Counted from the first letter of the stretch, positions 10,739-24,219 are shown. The stretch: DNA of 64,000 nt from Helianthus annuus (GCF_002127325.2 NC_035436.2:31073058-31137057); one strand, 5' to 3'. Made by a program: numbers and translations. The notes: a model not told the origin generated them from the sequence alone.

Positions 10739-13584
10739 TGTCACACCCCAACCATGGCGGAATCATCGGGACATGGCACTGAGCGAAACAGATTGTCCAG
10801 AAGTTTCCATAACAATTATCATTACTATTCAATTTAAATAATATGTCCCATACCGTATCTCAAACAGTAAATAAATTATTACAGACAAAATCCAGGCAAA
10901 TATTCTGTTCTGACAACTCAGATTTAAATAAACAACAATTGTTTATCTGCTTCTAGAGACCCTTAATTTAACTACTACAGACAACTATTTGTTGGGCTCT
11001 AGAGCTTTATTCTAGCCTCGCTTTCCTAACAGATAAGCATCTTAAACACCTGTCACATACGTTAAAATAAAGTCAATACATCAAATGTAAAGGTGAGCAT
11101 ATAAGTTTGATAATAGCATAATAGAGTTCGAAATAGTTTACGCATAACCAGCACGTACACAGAGGAAAACGATGCATGTTAATTATCGACATGGATCTAT
11201 CGATACTAATGACTGCGGGTTGACTGCCCGAGGTAGTTCGCAATACATGATTATCACCGTAATCCATGCAAGTAATTGTCCTTAACAACCCCCGTGTGAA
11301 CGGGTGCTGAGTCCAAACTATAGTACTATCGTTGTTAAGGCAGGTAGACAGCATTCCACGTGTAAACATAACAACAAGCATTCATTTAGTCACGTAATAC
11401 ATGCGATAACGGTTAGCGTTTAAAGTATTGCATAGTGTGTTCGATTGTGATTTAGATTAAGTAACGTATGTAACACCTAAAAGTGCGAAAGCAAAACGGG
11501 TTCGAGTATACTCACAGCGGTTGATGGATTGAAGGGAGCGCTTGAGAGTAAGATTAGCCTGAACTGTTCGATAGTATAACGATAAGCAATGCGTAGAACG
11601 GAAACAAGTGTTGGAGGATCGGACAATTGGTCGATCGGACAGTAGTCCGATCAGACGGCTGACCGTTCGGTTGACAGTCCGTTCGGACAGTTGTCCGGTC
11701 GGACGGGAGTCCGATCGGATGGCTGTTCGAGTGGATTGTTTCTCCCTTTGAGTAGGATGTGTTTGTGTATGATGGCTGACTTTTGAAGTTTTCGTTGTAG
11801 CATTTGAAAACCTTGAAGTATCTTTGCCTTTCAGGTCGGTCGATCGGACGGTCGTTCGATCGGCCGGCAACCCGATCAGCTAGGTACTTCAGCAAAACAA
11901 GTTCTCGGCAGGGTGTCACCTGGTCGGACGGCTGTTCGATCGGGTGGCACTCCTAGTGCGTCGAACATGTGAAAAATCGATTAAGTGTTGAAGTCAAGTA
12001 TCTCATGATCCGAAGAGTAATCCAATCGGACGGTAGTCCGATCGAACAACAGTTCGTTCAATACTTAAACTTCAAATAGGTTGGTCATGTGTGGAACCAT
12101 GTGCTAGCCGATCGGCTGGCCAGTCGATCGGCTAACTGTCCGATCGGCTGGCTCTCCGTTCGGACAGCAGTCCGATCGGTCAGCACCCTAACCTGGTCGG
12201 CCTGTTCGTCTAACACTTGGGTGTTCTGATTGTTTGTCGTTTTATCGAGGTATTTTGACAACGAGTCAAGCCACAGAACCTCTTCTTTACTTGGTTCTCC
12301 TGATCGGACAGGAATCACCCAAATCCGGTTGATGAACGGTTCGAGACAGTGTTTTACGTTTAACCCGAAATCGGTGAACCTCGTGGATAGATTCCGGATC
12401 TTGAGTCACACAACCACCGAATGGTTAGTAAGTCGGCACAAGCTCCGTTTCTATCGGTTTTGGAGGTATTGAGTGTAAAAGAGTTGAAAGAAAGTTGAAA
12501 AACCATCTTTCAATCCCCTTTTACCGTGAATATGTTTAGATCCGTGAAGGATCTTTGTTTGTTTATGTGGAAATCGGTTAGATCCAAGTTATTCCCGGTG
12601 GATTGAGGCCAAAACTTGAAGTTCTTCAAGAACCCATGATGACATCATCCTAGAACACTTGAATCTTGATGATTTCACGGTTAAAAGTTATGATTTGAAA
12701 GATAGAAATGTGTAGGAGTGCGTGTAGATCAAGAAAGTACAAGATTTAGGACGAAATCTTACCAGAATCGAGAGAAATCTGAGAAATGGTGAGCTGAGCG
12801 TGCTGGTCGGACAGAGGTTTCCAAAAGTAGAAAGTTTGACAATGACAGGGGTATTTATAGGATGCCAAAAGAGGTAAAGGCTGGCCGATCGGCCAGGCAG
12901 CTCGATCGGACAGTCTGTCCGATCGGACAGCAGTCCGATCGGCTGGCTGTTCAATCGGCTGGTAGCCTGATCGTTCAGCTGCCTGATCGAGTGTTCGGCG
13001 CGATGATTTCTGATATTTCGATTTCGATTGCGATTCTATGAGGATACGATGGAGTTTTCTATTCAAATTACTTTTTAATCCCAATTTCTATATCTAACAT
13101 ACAAGCATCTATATTTCGCGCTGTCTTTTCGCCACCAATTATCATAATTCGATTTCGATTGAGTTCGATTGGGTTTCGATTGCGATTTGATTGATTACCA
13201 CACATAACATAAAATAAACATGCACAAGTAACACATAAGGCACACACACACGTATAACAATAACCAAGCCTTGTGATATTCGAGTTTCGAGTTCGATGAT
13301 GATTAGATTAGTTCGATTATTGATCAATTGACTTTATCGCATTGTTACTTCCTATGATTCACAGTCGTAAAGCAGTTCGCATTGAGAAATATACTTTGAT
13401 TGCTTCGATTCTAATTAATTACTCCACATATTACAACTAACGTAAAAACATAAAATAGACTAATTACAGTCAAAGAGTCAAACAGTAATTGAGCAAGGAG
13501 TGACAGATTGCAATTAGCGATCTTTTCTTCCTTTGACTTCAATCTTGACTTTGACTTTGAATTTCGGAAACACGGGGTGTTACA
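10739..13584 (-). repeat. 5' LTR of minus-strand gypsy element, 2846 bp
   Basis: Read on minus it begins TGTAACACCCCGTG at 13584 and ends GGGGTGTGACA at 10739, next to the PBS. Its partner LTR is not in the window. It carries a long cluster of CCGATCGG-type palindromes. Open frames of 60-137 codons crossing it are low-complexity translations of that cluster. Confidence 0.85.
11620..12975. repeat. Interspersed CCGATCGG near-palindrome cluster inside LTR
   Basis: Motifs such as GTCCGATCGG, CGATCGGACAG and GATCGGCTGGC recur in four groups (about 11620-11730, 11835-11950, 12020-12190, 12880-12990) with AT-rich stretches between. Adjacent copies are often in opposite orientation, as in GATCGGACAGCAGTCCGATC. 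Confidence 0.85.
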
Positions 13585-16456
13585 GTAATTATTGAAACTG
13601 TTGCTGATCTGGGAAGGCCAGGCGGGCCGCGTAGCCCCCCCCCCCATTCTTACGCAGGCCGTGTGAGATGCCCAACGACCAGAAACTTGAAATTCAGCAA
13701 CTGTTTGATAATTCAGGGGCCAAACTTGCAATTTCTTTGTGTGATAAGAAAGTTAACACCTCCTCAAGGCTTTGTACCTGCTTGTGACAATTGTATGGCC
13801 ATGATTCTTGCTTGGACGTTACACAAACATGTGTCATGATCTTGTAACTTTGCAACAAGTATAAATAGCTTGGCCATTTCATTTGTTTCCTCACACTTGG
13901 TCTAAATTCTCTAAGTTGATGTTTCATAACTTCATACCTGAGAATTTATAAGATCAAGTTCAAGCAAGGACCTTTTGTAAGCCTTCTTTCATTCTTTTAA
14001 TTCTTTCTAGATTAAAAGTCAAACAGTGTTTGACTTTCAGTTTGACTTATCAATGGTCAACGTAAAATTCGTTTGAACTTTGTAACGTGATTTTAATCAC
14101 GATGGTTATAATCCTTAGTGATTATACCTACTGATTACCACGTTAACCAAGCGTGGTGATGAGTCAAAGATTCGGTCAAAATGCGCTTTAGCACGCATTT
14201 TGCCACGGAACTACTTTTAGGTATCAAAACACTTTGTTTTGATACCAAATCAATTTTCTAAGTAGGTTAAACATGTTTTGACATGTTTAACTCGTCACTA
14301 TTAGTTTAGTGCTTGTTTAGGGTCGTAAGTTAAGCGGTCTAGACAACCGCTTACACTTTCGAACCCGACCCGTTTGGTCGATCATTAGGATCTGACCAAG
14401 CTTGATTAGTGATCATAGTTGCATAGGGAATAACCTCTGAGGTTATGCCTTATAATCACATAGGATTGGTTAGTCAATTGTTAGTTAGCTTATATGCCCA
14501 TAGGAAATGACCAAAATGCCCTTTTGAAGCATAAATCCGTATTTTGCATATGTGATCAACTTTTTGACATATAATCTGATTTAGTAACATGTTTAGGCAT
14601 AATTGGGCATGTAAGACTTGACATAGCACATAGTTAACCATCCGAACATAGTTTTACGCAAACGACGCATTATAGTGGCTTATACTACCATAATGGGTCG
14701 AAACGGGTCAAAAGCACATAGGTAGACTTTCAAATCAGAATGTAAGGTCTATTAAATCATACCATATGAGTTCAAATACTCATTTGATTTATAGAACCTC
14801 ATTCTATCCTATCTCCCGATTTAGGATCCGATTATTAACATAGTTACCTATACTAGGTGCCGGTTGATTCCGTGATACTTGGAGCTTTAATTGGTCTTAT
14901 TCTCAAGACTAATAAGCAATCCCAAGTGAGTACATAGTTCCCCTCTTTTACCGTTTTCAAATACTTTGGGGTGATACACATGTACATACGTGTTACTTTC
15001 GTGCATTTCATGCTTTTATGACATAAACATGCTAGTTTCATCTAGTACATATCTAGTACACGTTTTCAATTATGTTTTGCTATGTATGTTAAGCGTGCTA
15101 GCACATTGATTTATTACACATTTGTTGCATATGTTTACTTAGCATATGTACACATGGTTTTACATGACATTTCTGCTATGTATGTTTACTAAGCATGCTA
15201 GCACATTGTTTTACATGAACATTTCTACTATGCATGTTTACTTAGCATTCCTAGTACATGGTTTTCACATGCTACATTGACTATGACATTTGGTGTGTTT
15301 AATCGGGACAATAATACATTCATTAACATTGATCACGCCGCTCGTTAGTATGTAATGGTACCATAGGAATTGACAACTCCCGTTTCCGACTTCCTAGGTT
15401 TGTTTGGAAGTTGGGAATGACAGAATCCGATATACATAACTTAGATAAACCTTTAATTTGTTTAAGGGTTTGTCGCCACAGTCGCAAGGATTGAATGTAT
15501 GCAATTAACATTACTGCATAAATATTTGTAATCATAAAGCATTGTTTTCTGCAAAACATAACATTTGATTTAAACTTAGGTTTATTCAAAAACCTTGTTT
15601 TGTACATTTTTCCTATGGTTGAGTAATTACTTGTTATTCACCATACATGACATTTGTTTCACATTGACATCATCCCATAGTTTAAGTAGGTACTTGCTAC
15701 TTGCTATGCATTTCATTTGGTTATACATGATACATGTTACACATGACATTGAACATGGTTTATACATAAACATTTTTGACATTAAACAAGACATTTTTGG
15801 TTGGTTATTGATAAGTGACTTATGTAACGGGGCTATGTGTTATATGATAAAAGCATAGTGGATACGCCGCTGGTACTTCCTATATATAAGTGCTATTATC
15901 GTATTATACATTGTTGCGTTATCTAAACCACTTGGGCAAGGCATGAAACATTTTATGCAAGAACATGACATTGTTTTACAAAGTACACATTTTATACAAA
16001 TTCACTTTTACTTGGTTATTTGTTTAACCATGCATTTGTCCTTTCATCATCATTTGATTTTCATATCGATTTTCATATGATTTCATAAAGGAAGACATTT
16101 TACAAGGTTCATGACTACATTTTTGTTAAACACTTCTTTTAAACTACAAGTCATGATTCCTACATAAACAAAATCTATGTATCTCACAGACATTTTTATG
16201 CTGACGTACCTATTTTTACATGTGTTTCAGGTGCTAATGCATGATGATGTTTGTGCTTCACTTAGGCGGACTCGGGCCTTAATGACTTAAAAGACTGTTA
16301 ATTATGTTGTTTTAGTTTGAACTCAAAGGACAATGTAAACTTTAATCTTAATAATACATAACTTTAATTACCATGGTTGTTGAAACAATAATTCTGTCGC
16401 ATCATTCCCCGATGTTTCCACCGCGGTTTGTTGTTTTACGCGGTCGGGGTGTGACA
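13585..16456 (+). repeat. Plus-strand gypsy-type LTR fragment (3' LTR, 5' end missing)
   Basis: It ends GTCGGGGTGTGACA at 16456 and has a TATA box, so it reads as a plus-strand LTR. No PBS follows, so it is a 3' or solo LTR. No LTR-like start is visible, and the left edge coincides with the outer end of the minus-strand LTR. The simplest reading is that the minus-strand element inserted into this LTR. TGTTACA at 13578 could be its start instead, since the two ends overlap by 7 bp. Degenerate repeats of GCTAGCACATTG and TGTTTACTTAGCAT lie at 15060-15260. Confidence 0.7.
13860..13867 (+). promoter_or_regulatory. TATA box of the plus-strand LTR
   Basis: TATAAATA in AAGTATAAATAGCTTGG, the expected form of an LTR promoter. 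It supports the plus orientation of 13585-16456. Confidence 0.65.
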
Positions 16457-16833
16457 ATTTGCACCAAATGATATGAAATTAATAAATTCATATTTGTGTT
16501 TTTCTTATAACTTTCAATATATAATAATTTATTAAAACAACAAATATAGTTTTACAATATGCTTATTTTTCTCTACGTTTTGATATAATTATTGTAGAAA
16601 ACGGAATATGAAACTTTTTAACGACTTATAAAACGTTATGTTTGGTATGGCTCCGTTTTTTATAAAATTTATATCAAAACAGAGATAAAAATAAGCACAT
16701 CACAAAGTCATATCCTTTTATTAATAAGACATTATATATCGAAAGTTATATAAGAAAAATCACAAATATGAAATTATTAATGTTACATCAATTGGTGCAA
16801 ATAACAAAAAGTTAAATGTAAATAGTAGAACCC
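16457..16833. mobile_element. MITE with long terminal inverted repeats, array copy 1 (left end lost)
   Basis: ATTTGCACCAA at 16457 pairs with TTGGTGCAAAT at 16792-16802, and the inverted similarity runs inward for about 60 bp to AACTTTC/GAAAGTT. The right outer arm GTAAATAGTAGAACCC reaches 16833. Its left partner is missing here, which suggests the neighbouring LTR landed in this MITE. Confidence 0.7.
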
Positions 16834-18417
16834 TTTATTTAACTTATAAAAATCTTTTAATTCTGATTTCTCATATCTATATCTCTATTCAACTAAAAAA
16901 TAGAAAATACATCTTAATGATTTTTTTATTTATTCCACTCACAAACAAAAAAAAATATATAGACTAGATAGATATAGGGAATGAAAGTGGTTCTCTATTT
17001 GTTCCATGTTTTTGGGATCAGATTTTTTTTAACTGCATCTTTATCAGGGCTAAACATGGCCAAAGCTCGATTGAAGAAGGATTTGAATCTGAGCAATTCA
17101 GGACAACAATCTACTAGGTAGTAAACCTTCCCACCTCCACTACAAAGCATGAAAATAATATAATGTTTTTAATGTGGTTGCTGTCAGATATTATGAATAA
17201 CAGACATGTTAACTCATTTAAATATTTAAATTAATTTTATTAATCATTTAATTTTTTTTTGTTTATCTCTAATACTTTTCTTCATTGATTTTTTTATTAA
17301 AGTGTTAAATACACAATTATTAATATTTTTTTTCTTTCTCACCATTTCGATATTAATTTTACTGTAAACATATGTTTATTCAAATTATAGTTTTTATTTT
17401 AATAAACGACTTTTACATGTACTTTAATACTTATATCGGTATTCATTTTTATAGTGTTTGGTTTCACTATTTTCCAGCACTTTCGCATTATCGGTGCCAA
17501 AATCAATACAGATCAATGTAAAACATGTTTCAATAATTTTTTTGACATATTACCCTTTTTATCTTTTGGTTAGACGGGGTATATTTTGCTGTAAATACAT
17601 TTTTTTGTAATATACATGTTTCTCGTTGCATTAGAAGAGAGCATAATTAGTTATAACTATTTAGCAAACTTGACTTACATATTTAATTAAAAAATAAAAT
17701 ATAATTTTATAAATTTTTTAAGATGGTTGTTGTTTATCAAATGGTAAAATATAATAACTGGCGGTACTTGTAGCACAAATCCATGTAAACTTTTTCTTTG
17801 TGTCAAAATGTAAATCAATTCCAACATGTTTAAAATTTTGAAGAGGTGTGATTTTACTTTACAAGTAAATTGCACTAGCATTTAATTGCAATAGCATTTA
17901 ATTGCACTAGCATTTTCACATAAGACAACAATTGATTAGGAGAGAGCATTTAATTCAAGAAGAAGATTGTGAAGCCATGTTGATTCTAACAATATTAGCT
18001 ACACCCTTGCTTCGATCGGAACTAGAATTAACGAGATAAAATATGTTTATGATTAGAGTAAGAAGAAACAAGATTAACATCGGAAAAGATACAATATATG
18101 TTAAGGTAGACCTAAATGTTTCTTGCAGGACATGCAAACTAAAACCTCACACTAATGGTATTGTGAACTATATATTTGATCTTAAAGTAGTTGATCTTCA
18201 CATGGTTTGACCATAAGAATTGAACTTGGTTCTCATATAATCAATATTAAGAGCTATGATTCACATCTATACGTGCTGCGTACCAAGATTCTCACATACC
18301 AGATCTTATGAAACTTGATTCATTCACACACCTTAGATATGTTTTGGAATTTAATTCACATGTAATTAGATTGTTCCTGAGAAGCTCATATCATTATATA
18401 AGTAGCTTTGGTTTTCT

Positions 18418-18550
18418 TTTCTTTTTTTTTTTGAAAGGAGAACTTTATTAGAACCGACCGGCCTGACTAAAAAACGCAGGACCGCACCAAAACCCAATTG
18501 CCAATTACAACATATACAAGGGACACTTACACCACTCTCTCCAAACTTAT
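18418..18550 (-). mobile_element. 5'-truncated LINE 3' end with 15-bp TSD, array copy 1
   Basis: TAGCTTTGGTTTTCT occurs at 18403-18417 and again at 18551-18565. Between them, read on minus, is a 133-bp segment with an AATAAAG polyadenylation-like signal and a poly-A tail. TSD plus poly-A shows target-primed insertion. The end resembles plant L1 3' ends, but a processed transcript cannot be excluded. Confidence 0.75.
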
Positions 18551-18659
18551 TAGCTTTGGTTTTCTAAAACCGGTGAAACGTGCATTCTTCTCCTAATCAA
18601 TTTATTATATGGATATAACTCAATGTCATATCTAACTCACAATAAATAAATAATCCAAT

Positions 18660-19213
18660 AAAATTTTGGCGAATTGGAAATAAATAATCTCATCTAACTT
18701 AATTTGGCCCATAATAATCTCAAGTCAGTTATTGGCCGATAATAACTGGTCAATTTTTTTTTTTTTTTTGTAAAATAGTCCGCCGTTAAAATAGCTTAAC
18801 GGAGTTAAGTTTTTTTCCGAATTACAAACCGATATTTTAGGGCATTTGATCAAAACGAGGATACGAGTCGATTGATGTAAAACTTACCTCGAAATTGTGC
18901 TCGAAATGGGTTGATTTTTGTTATTTGAAAGTTTAAACACCCGAATTGAAGCACCGTTTTCGTGGGTTGGGACAGTATTTCGAGGTAAGTTTTACATCAA
19001 TCGACTCGTATCCTCGTTCTGATCAAAAGCCCTAAAACATTGGTTTGTAATTCGAAAAAAAACTTAACTCCGTTAAGCTATTTTAACGGAGGACTATTTT
19101 ACAATAAAAATTGACCGGTACAGATTATTATCAGTCAATAACTGACTTGTGATTATTATTGGCAAAATTGAGTTAAGTGAGATTATTTATTTCCAATTTG
19201 CCTAAAATTTTTG
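18660..19213. mobile_element. Foldback element with about 225-bp arms, array copy 1
   Basis: The left arm (about 18660-18893) and right arm (about 18978-19213) are near-perfect inverted copies. They include GGAAATAAATAATCTCA, GCTTAACGGAGTTAAG and GTAAAACTTACCTCGAAAT. The loop is about 85 bp. It would form a long hairpin if transcribed. No coding frame. Confidence 0.88.
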
Positions 19214-19333
19214 CCATATATCATATGTTATTTTTAAGTTTCAATTTTAACCATCTAAGTATTCACATTGAAATCTTTATATATAGACTCTATAGTTTAA
19301 CTAAAAATAAATTGATTCTTAAAATTTGTTTAC

Positions 19334-19748
19334 GGGTGATTCTATTTACACCCTTTTTTTTTTTCATTCCACCAAATGTTATGAAATTAATAAATTTATA
19401 TTTGTGTTTTTCTTTATAACTTTCGATATATAATATTTTATTAAAAAATAAATATAGTTTGGCAATGTGCTTATTTTTCTCTACATTTTGATATAAATAT
19501 TGTAGAAAACAGAATATGAAACTTTTTAACGACTTATAAAACATTATGTTTGGTATCGCTCCGTTTTTTTTTTTTTTGTAAAATTTATATCAAAACAGAG
19601 ATAAAAATAAGCACATCACAAAGTCATATCCTTTTATTAATAAGACATTATATATCGAAAATTATATAAGAAAAAACAAAAATATGAAATTATTAATGTT
19701 ACATCAATTGGTGCAAATACCAAAAAGTTAAATGTAAATAGTAGAACC
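19334..19748. mobile_element. MITE, array copy 2
   Basis: The left arm starts GGGTGATTCTATTTAC at 19334. The right arm ends GTAAATAGTAGAACC at 19748. The inner arms ATGAAATTAATAAAT and ATTATTAATGTTAC are also inverted. No coding capacity. Confidence 0.7.
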
Positions 19749-19931
19749 TTTTATTTACCTTTTAAAAATTTTTAATTCTGATTTCTCATATCTATATCTC
19801 TATTCACTAAAAAATAAAAAATGCATCTTAATAATTTTTGTTTTATTCCACTCACAAACCCTCAAAAAAATATATAGACTAGATATAGGTAATGAATGTG
19901 GTTCTCTATTTGTTCCATGTTTTTGGTATCA

Positions 19932-20070
19932 GATTTTTTTTTTTTTTGCTGCATCTCGACCAGGTCTATATATGGCCAAAGCTTGATTGAAGAGAGACTC
20001 GAACCTGAGCATTTCAGAACAAGAATCTACAAGGTAGTAAAGCTTTCCACCTCCACTACAAAGCATGAAA
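19932..20070 (-). mobile_element. SINE-like block (array copy 2; also about 17022-17150 and 22848-22985)
   Basis: On minus, a GGTTCGAGTC B-box-like motif lies downstream of a TAGTGGAGGTGG A-box-like motif. The block ends in poly-A (poly-T on plus, 19935-19947). This resembles a tRNA-derived SINE. I could not find a target-site duplication, and the B box is decayed in copy 1. Confidence 0.4.
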
Positions 20071-21333
20071 ATAATATAATGATTTCAATGTGGATGTTGT
20101 CAGATATTATGAATAATGCACATGTAAACTCATTTAAATATTTAAATTAATTTTATTAATCATTTATTTTTTTTTGTTTATCTCTAATACTTTTCTTCAT
20201 TGATTTTTTTATTAAAGTGTTAAATACAGAATTATTAATATTTTTTTCTTTCTCACCATTTCGATATTAATTTTATTGTAAACAGTTGTTTAGTCAAATT
20301 ATAGTTTTCTTGTGTCATAAACGACTTTTACATGTACTATAATACTTATATCGGTATTCATTTTTATAGTGTTCGGTTTCACTATTTTCCAGCACTTTCA
20401 CATTATCGGTGCCAAAATCAATACAAATCAATGTAAAACATGTTTCAATAATTTTTTTTGACATATTACCCTTTTTATCTTTTGGTTAGACGGGGTATAT
20501 TTTGCTGTAAATACATTTTTTTTGTAATATACATGTTTCCCGTTGCATTAGAAGAGAGCATAATTAGTTATAACTATTTAGCAAACTTGACTTAAATATT
20601 TAATTAAAAAATAAAATATAATTTTATAAATTTTTTAAGATGGTTGTTATTTATCAAATGGTAAAATATAATAACTGGCGGTACTTGTAACACAAATCCA
20701 TGTAAACTTTTTCTTTGTGTCAAAATGTAAATCAATTCTAACATGTTTAAAATTTTGTAGAGGTGTGATTTTACTTTACAAGTAAATTGCACTAGCATTT
20801 AATTGCACTAGCATTTAATTGCACTAGCATTTTCACATAAGACAACAATTGATTAGGAGAGAGCATTTAATTCAAGAAGAAGATTGTGAAGCCATGTTGA
20901 TTCAACAACATTAGCTACACTCTTGCTTCGATCGGAACTAGAATTAACCAGATAAAATATGTTTATGATTAGAGTAAGAAGAAACAAGATTAACATCGGA
21001 AAAGATACAATATATGTTAAGGTAGACCTAAATGTTTCTTGCAGGACATGCAAACTAAAACCTCACACTAATGGTATTGTGAACTATATATTTGATCTTA
21101 AAGTAGTTGATCTTCACATGGTTTGACCATGAGAATTGAACTTGGTTCTCATATAATCAATATTAAGAGTTATGATTCACATCTATACGTGCTGCTTACC
21201 AAGATTCTCACATACCAGATCTTATGAAACTTGATTCATTCACACACCTTAGATATGTTTTGGAATTTAATTCACATGTAATTAGATTGTTCCTGAGAAG
21301 CTCATATCATTATATAAGTAGCTTTGGTTTTCT

Positions 21334-21464
21334 TTTCTTTTTTTTTGAAAGGAGAACTTTATTAGAACCGGCCGGCCTGACTAAAAAACACAGGACCGCA
21401 CCAAAACCCAATTGCCAATTACAACATATACAAGGGACACTTACACCACTCTCTCCAAACTTAT
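21334..21464 (-). mobile_element. LINE 3' end with 15-bp TSD, array copy 2
   Basis: Same insertion as in array copy 1, with TSD copies at 21319-21333 and 21465-21479. Its presence in both units means it predates the tandem duplication. Confidence 0.75.
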
Positions 21465-21572
21465 TAGCTTTGGTTTTCTAAAACCGGTGAAACGTGCATT
21501 CTTCTCCTAATCAATTTATTATATGGATATAACTCAATGTCATATCTAACTCACAATAAATAAACAATCCAA

Positions 21573-22127
21573 TAAAATTTTGGCGAATTGGAAATAAATA
21601 ATCTCATCTAACTTAATTTGGCCCATAATAATCTCAAGTCGGTTATTGGCCGATAATAACTGGTCAATTTTTTTTTTTTTTTGTAAAATAGTCCGCCATT
21701 AAAATAGCTTAATGGAGTTAAGTTTTTTTCCGAATTACAAACCGATATTTTAGGGCATTTGATCAAAACGAGAATACGAGTCGATTGATGTAAAACTTAC
21801 CTCGAAATTGTGCTCGAAATGGGTTGATTTTTGTTATTTGGAAGTTTAAACACCCGAATTGAAGCACCGTTTTCGTGGGTTGGGACAGTATTTCGAGGTA
21901 AGTTTTACATCAATCGACTCGTATCCTCGTTCTGATCAAAAGCCCTAAAACATCGGTTTGTAATTCGAAAAAAAACTTAACTCCGTTAAGCTATTTTAAC
22001 GGAGGACTATTTTACAATAAAAATTGACCAGTTCAGATTATTATCAGTCAATAACTGACTTGTGATTATTATTGGCAAAATTGAGTTAAGTGAGATTATT
22101 TATTTCCAATTTGCCTAAAATTTTTGC
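21573..22127. mobile_element. Foldback element, array copy 2
   Basis: Same arms and loop as the copy at 18660, with a few substitutions (for example GCTTAATGGAGTTAAG in the left arm). Confidence 0.88.
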
Positions 22128-22256
22128 CATATATCATATGTTATTTTTAAGTTTCAATTTTAACCATTTGAGTATTCACATTGAAATCTTTATATATAGA
22201 CTCTATAGTTTAACTAAAAATAAATTGATTCTTAAAATTTGTTTACGGGTGATTCT

Positions 22257-22663
22257 ATTTACACCCTTTTCTTTGCCATTCCACTAAATGTTATGAAATT
22301 AATAAATTTATATTTGTGTTTTTCTTTATAACTTTCGATATATAATATTTTATTAAAAATAAATATAGTTTGGCAATGTGCTTATTTTTCTCTACATTTT
22401 GATATAAATATTGTAGAAAACAGAATATGAAACTTTTTAACGACTTATAAAACATTATGTTTGGTATGGCTCCGTTTTTTTTTTTTTTTTTTGTAAAATT
22501 TATATCAAAACAGAGATAAAAATAAGCACATCACAAAGTCATATCCTTTTATTAATAAGACATTATATATAGAAAATTATATAAGAAAAAACACAAATAT
22601 GAAATTATTAATGTTACATCAATTGGTGCAAATACCAAAAAGTTAAATGTAAATAGTAGAACC
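22257..22663. mobile_element. MITE, array copy 3
   Basis: Same terminal arms and length class as array copy 2 (GGGTGATTCTATTTAC at the left, AAATAGTAGAACC at the right). The internal poly-T run is longer. Confidence 0.7.
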
Positions 22664-24219
22664 TTTTATTTACCTTTTAAAAATTTTAATTCTGATTTCT
22701 CATATCTATATCTCTATTCACTAAAAAATAAAAAATGCGTCTTAATAATTTTTGTTTTATTCCACTCACAAACCCTCAAAAAAATATATAGACTAGATAT
22801 AGGTAATGAATGTGGTTCTCTATTTGTTCCATGTTTTTGGTATCAGATTTTTTTTTTTTTTTTGCTGCATCTCTTCCAGGTCTATATATGGCCAAAGCTT
22901 GATTGAAGAGAGACTCGAACCTGAGCATTTCAGAACAAGAATCTACAAGGTAGTAAAGCTTCCCACCTCCACTACAAAGCATGAAAATAATATAATGATT
23001 TCAATGTGGATGTTGTCAGATATTATGAATAATACACATGTAAACTCATTTAAATATTTAAATTAATTTTATTAATCATTTATTTTTTTTTTGTTTATCT
23101 CTAATACTTTTCTTCATTGATTTTTTTATTAAAGTGTTAAATACAGAATTATTAATATTTTTTCTTTCTCACCATTTCGGTATTAATTTTATTGTAAACA
23201 GTTGTTTATTCAAATTATAGTTTTCTTGTGTCATAAACGACTTTTACATGTACTATAATACTTATATCGGTATTCATTTTTATAGTGTTCGGTTTCACTA
23301 TTTTCCAGCACTTTCACATTATCGGTGCCAAAATCAATACAAATCAATGTAAAACATGTTTCAATAATTTTTTTTGACATATTACCCTTTTTATCTTTTG
23401 GTTAGACGGGCTATATTTTGCTGTAAATACATTTTTTTGTAATATACATGTTTCCCGTTGCATTAGAAGAGAGCATAATTAGTTATAACTATTTAGCAAA
23501 CTTGACTTAAATATTTAATTAAAAAATAAAATATAATTTTATAAATTTTTTAAGATGGTTGTTATTTATCAAATGGTAAAATATAATAACTGGCGGTACT
23601 TGTAACACAAATCCATGTAAACTTTTTCTTTGTGTCAAAATGTAAATCAATTCCAACATGTTTAAAATTTTGAAGAGGTGTGATTTTACTTTACAAGTAA
23701 ATTGCACTAGCATTTAATTGCACTAGCATTTTCACATAAGACAACAATTGATTAGGAGAGAGCATTTAATTCAAGAAGAAGATTGTGAAGCCATGTTGAT
23801 TCAACAACATTAGCTACACTCTTGCTTCGATCGGAACTAGAATTAACGAGATAAAATATGTTTATGATTAGAGTAAGAAGAAACAAGATTAACATCGAAA
23901 AAGATACAATATATGTTAAGGTAGACCTAAATGTTTCTTGCAAGACATGCAAACTAAAACCTCAGACTAATGGTATTGTGAACTATAAATTTGATCTTAA
24001 AGTAGTTGATCTTCACATGGTTTGACCATGAGAATTGAACTTGGTTCTCATATAATCAATATTAAGAGCTTTGATTCACATCTATAGGTGCTGCTTTCCA
24101 AGATTCTCACATACCAAATCTTATGAAACTTGATTCATTCACACACCTGAGATATGTTTTGGAATTTAATTCACATGTGATTAAATTGTTCCTGAGAAGC
24201 TCATATCATTATATAAGTT

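Larger units (their letters stand above)
16457..24219. repeat. 2.9-kb tandem array, about 2.66 copies
   Basis: The same sequence recurs with a 2915-2917 bp pitch: one landmark starts at 17687, 20604 and 23519, another at 18403 and 21319. Copy 1 runs from 16457 to about 19333, copy 2 from 19334 to about 22256, and copy 3 from 22257 until homology stops at 24219 (TATATAAGT then TTATGG). Copies differ by scattered substitutions and poly-T length. Each unit holds a MITE, a SINE-like block, AT-rich filler, a LINE 3' end and a foldback element (last two absent from truncated copy 3). Short open frames are shared only because the copies are similar, and none looks coding. Confidence 0.93.

Noticed and set aside
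11457..12318. Minus-strand frames of 77-137 codons in the LTR
   Set aside because: Composition follows the CCGATCGG repeats (repeated SDRTTVRS-type strings). No domain, and located in an LTR.
16457..24219. Centromeric satellite
   Set aside because: The unit is 2.9 kb with recognisable mobile elements and only 2.66 copies; nothing indicates a centromere.
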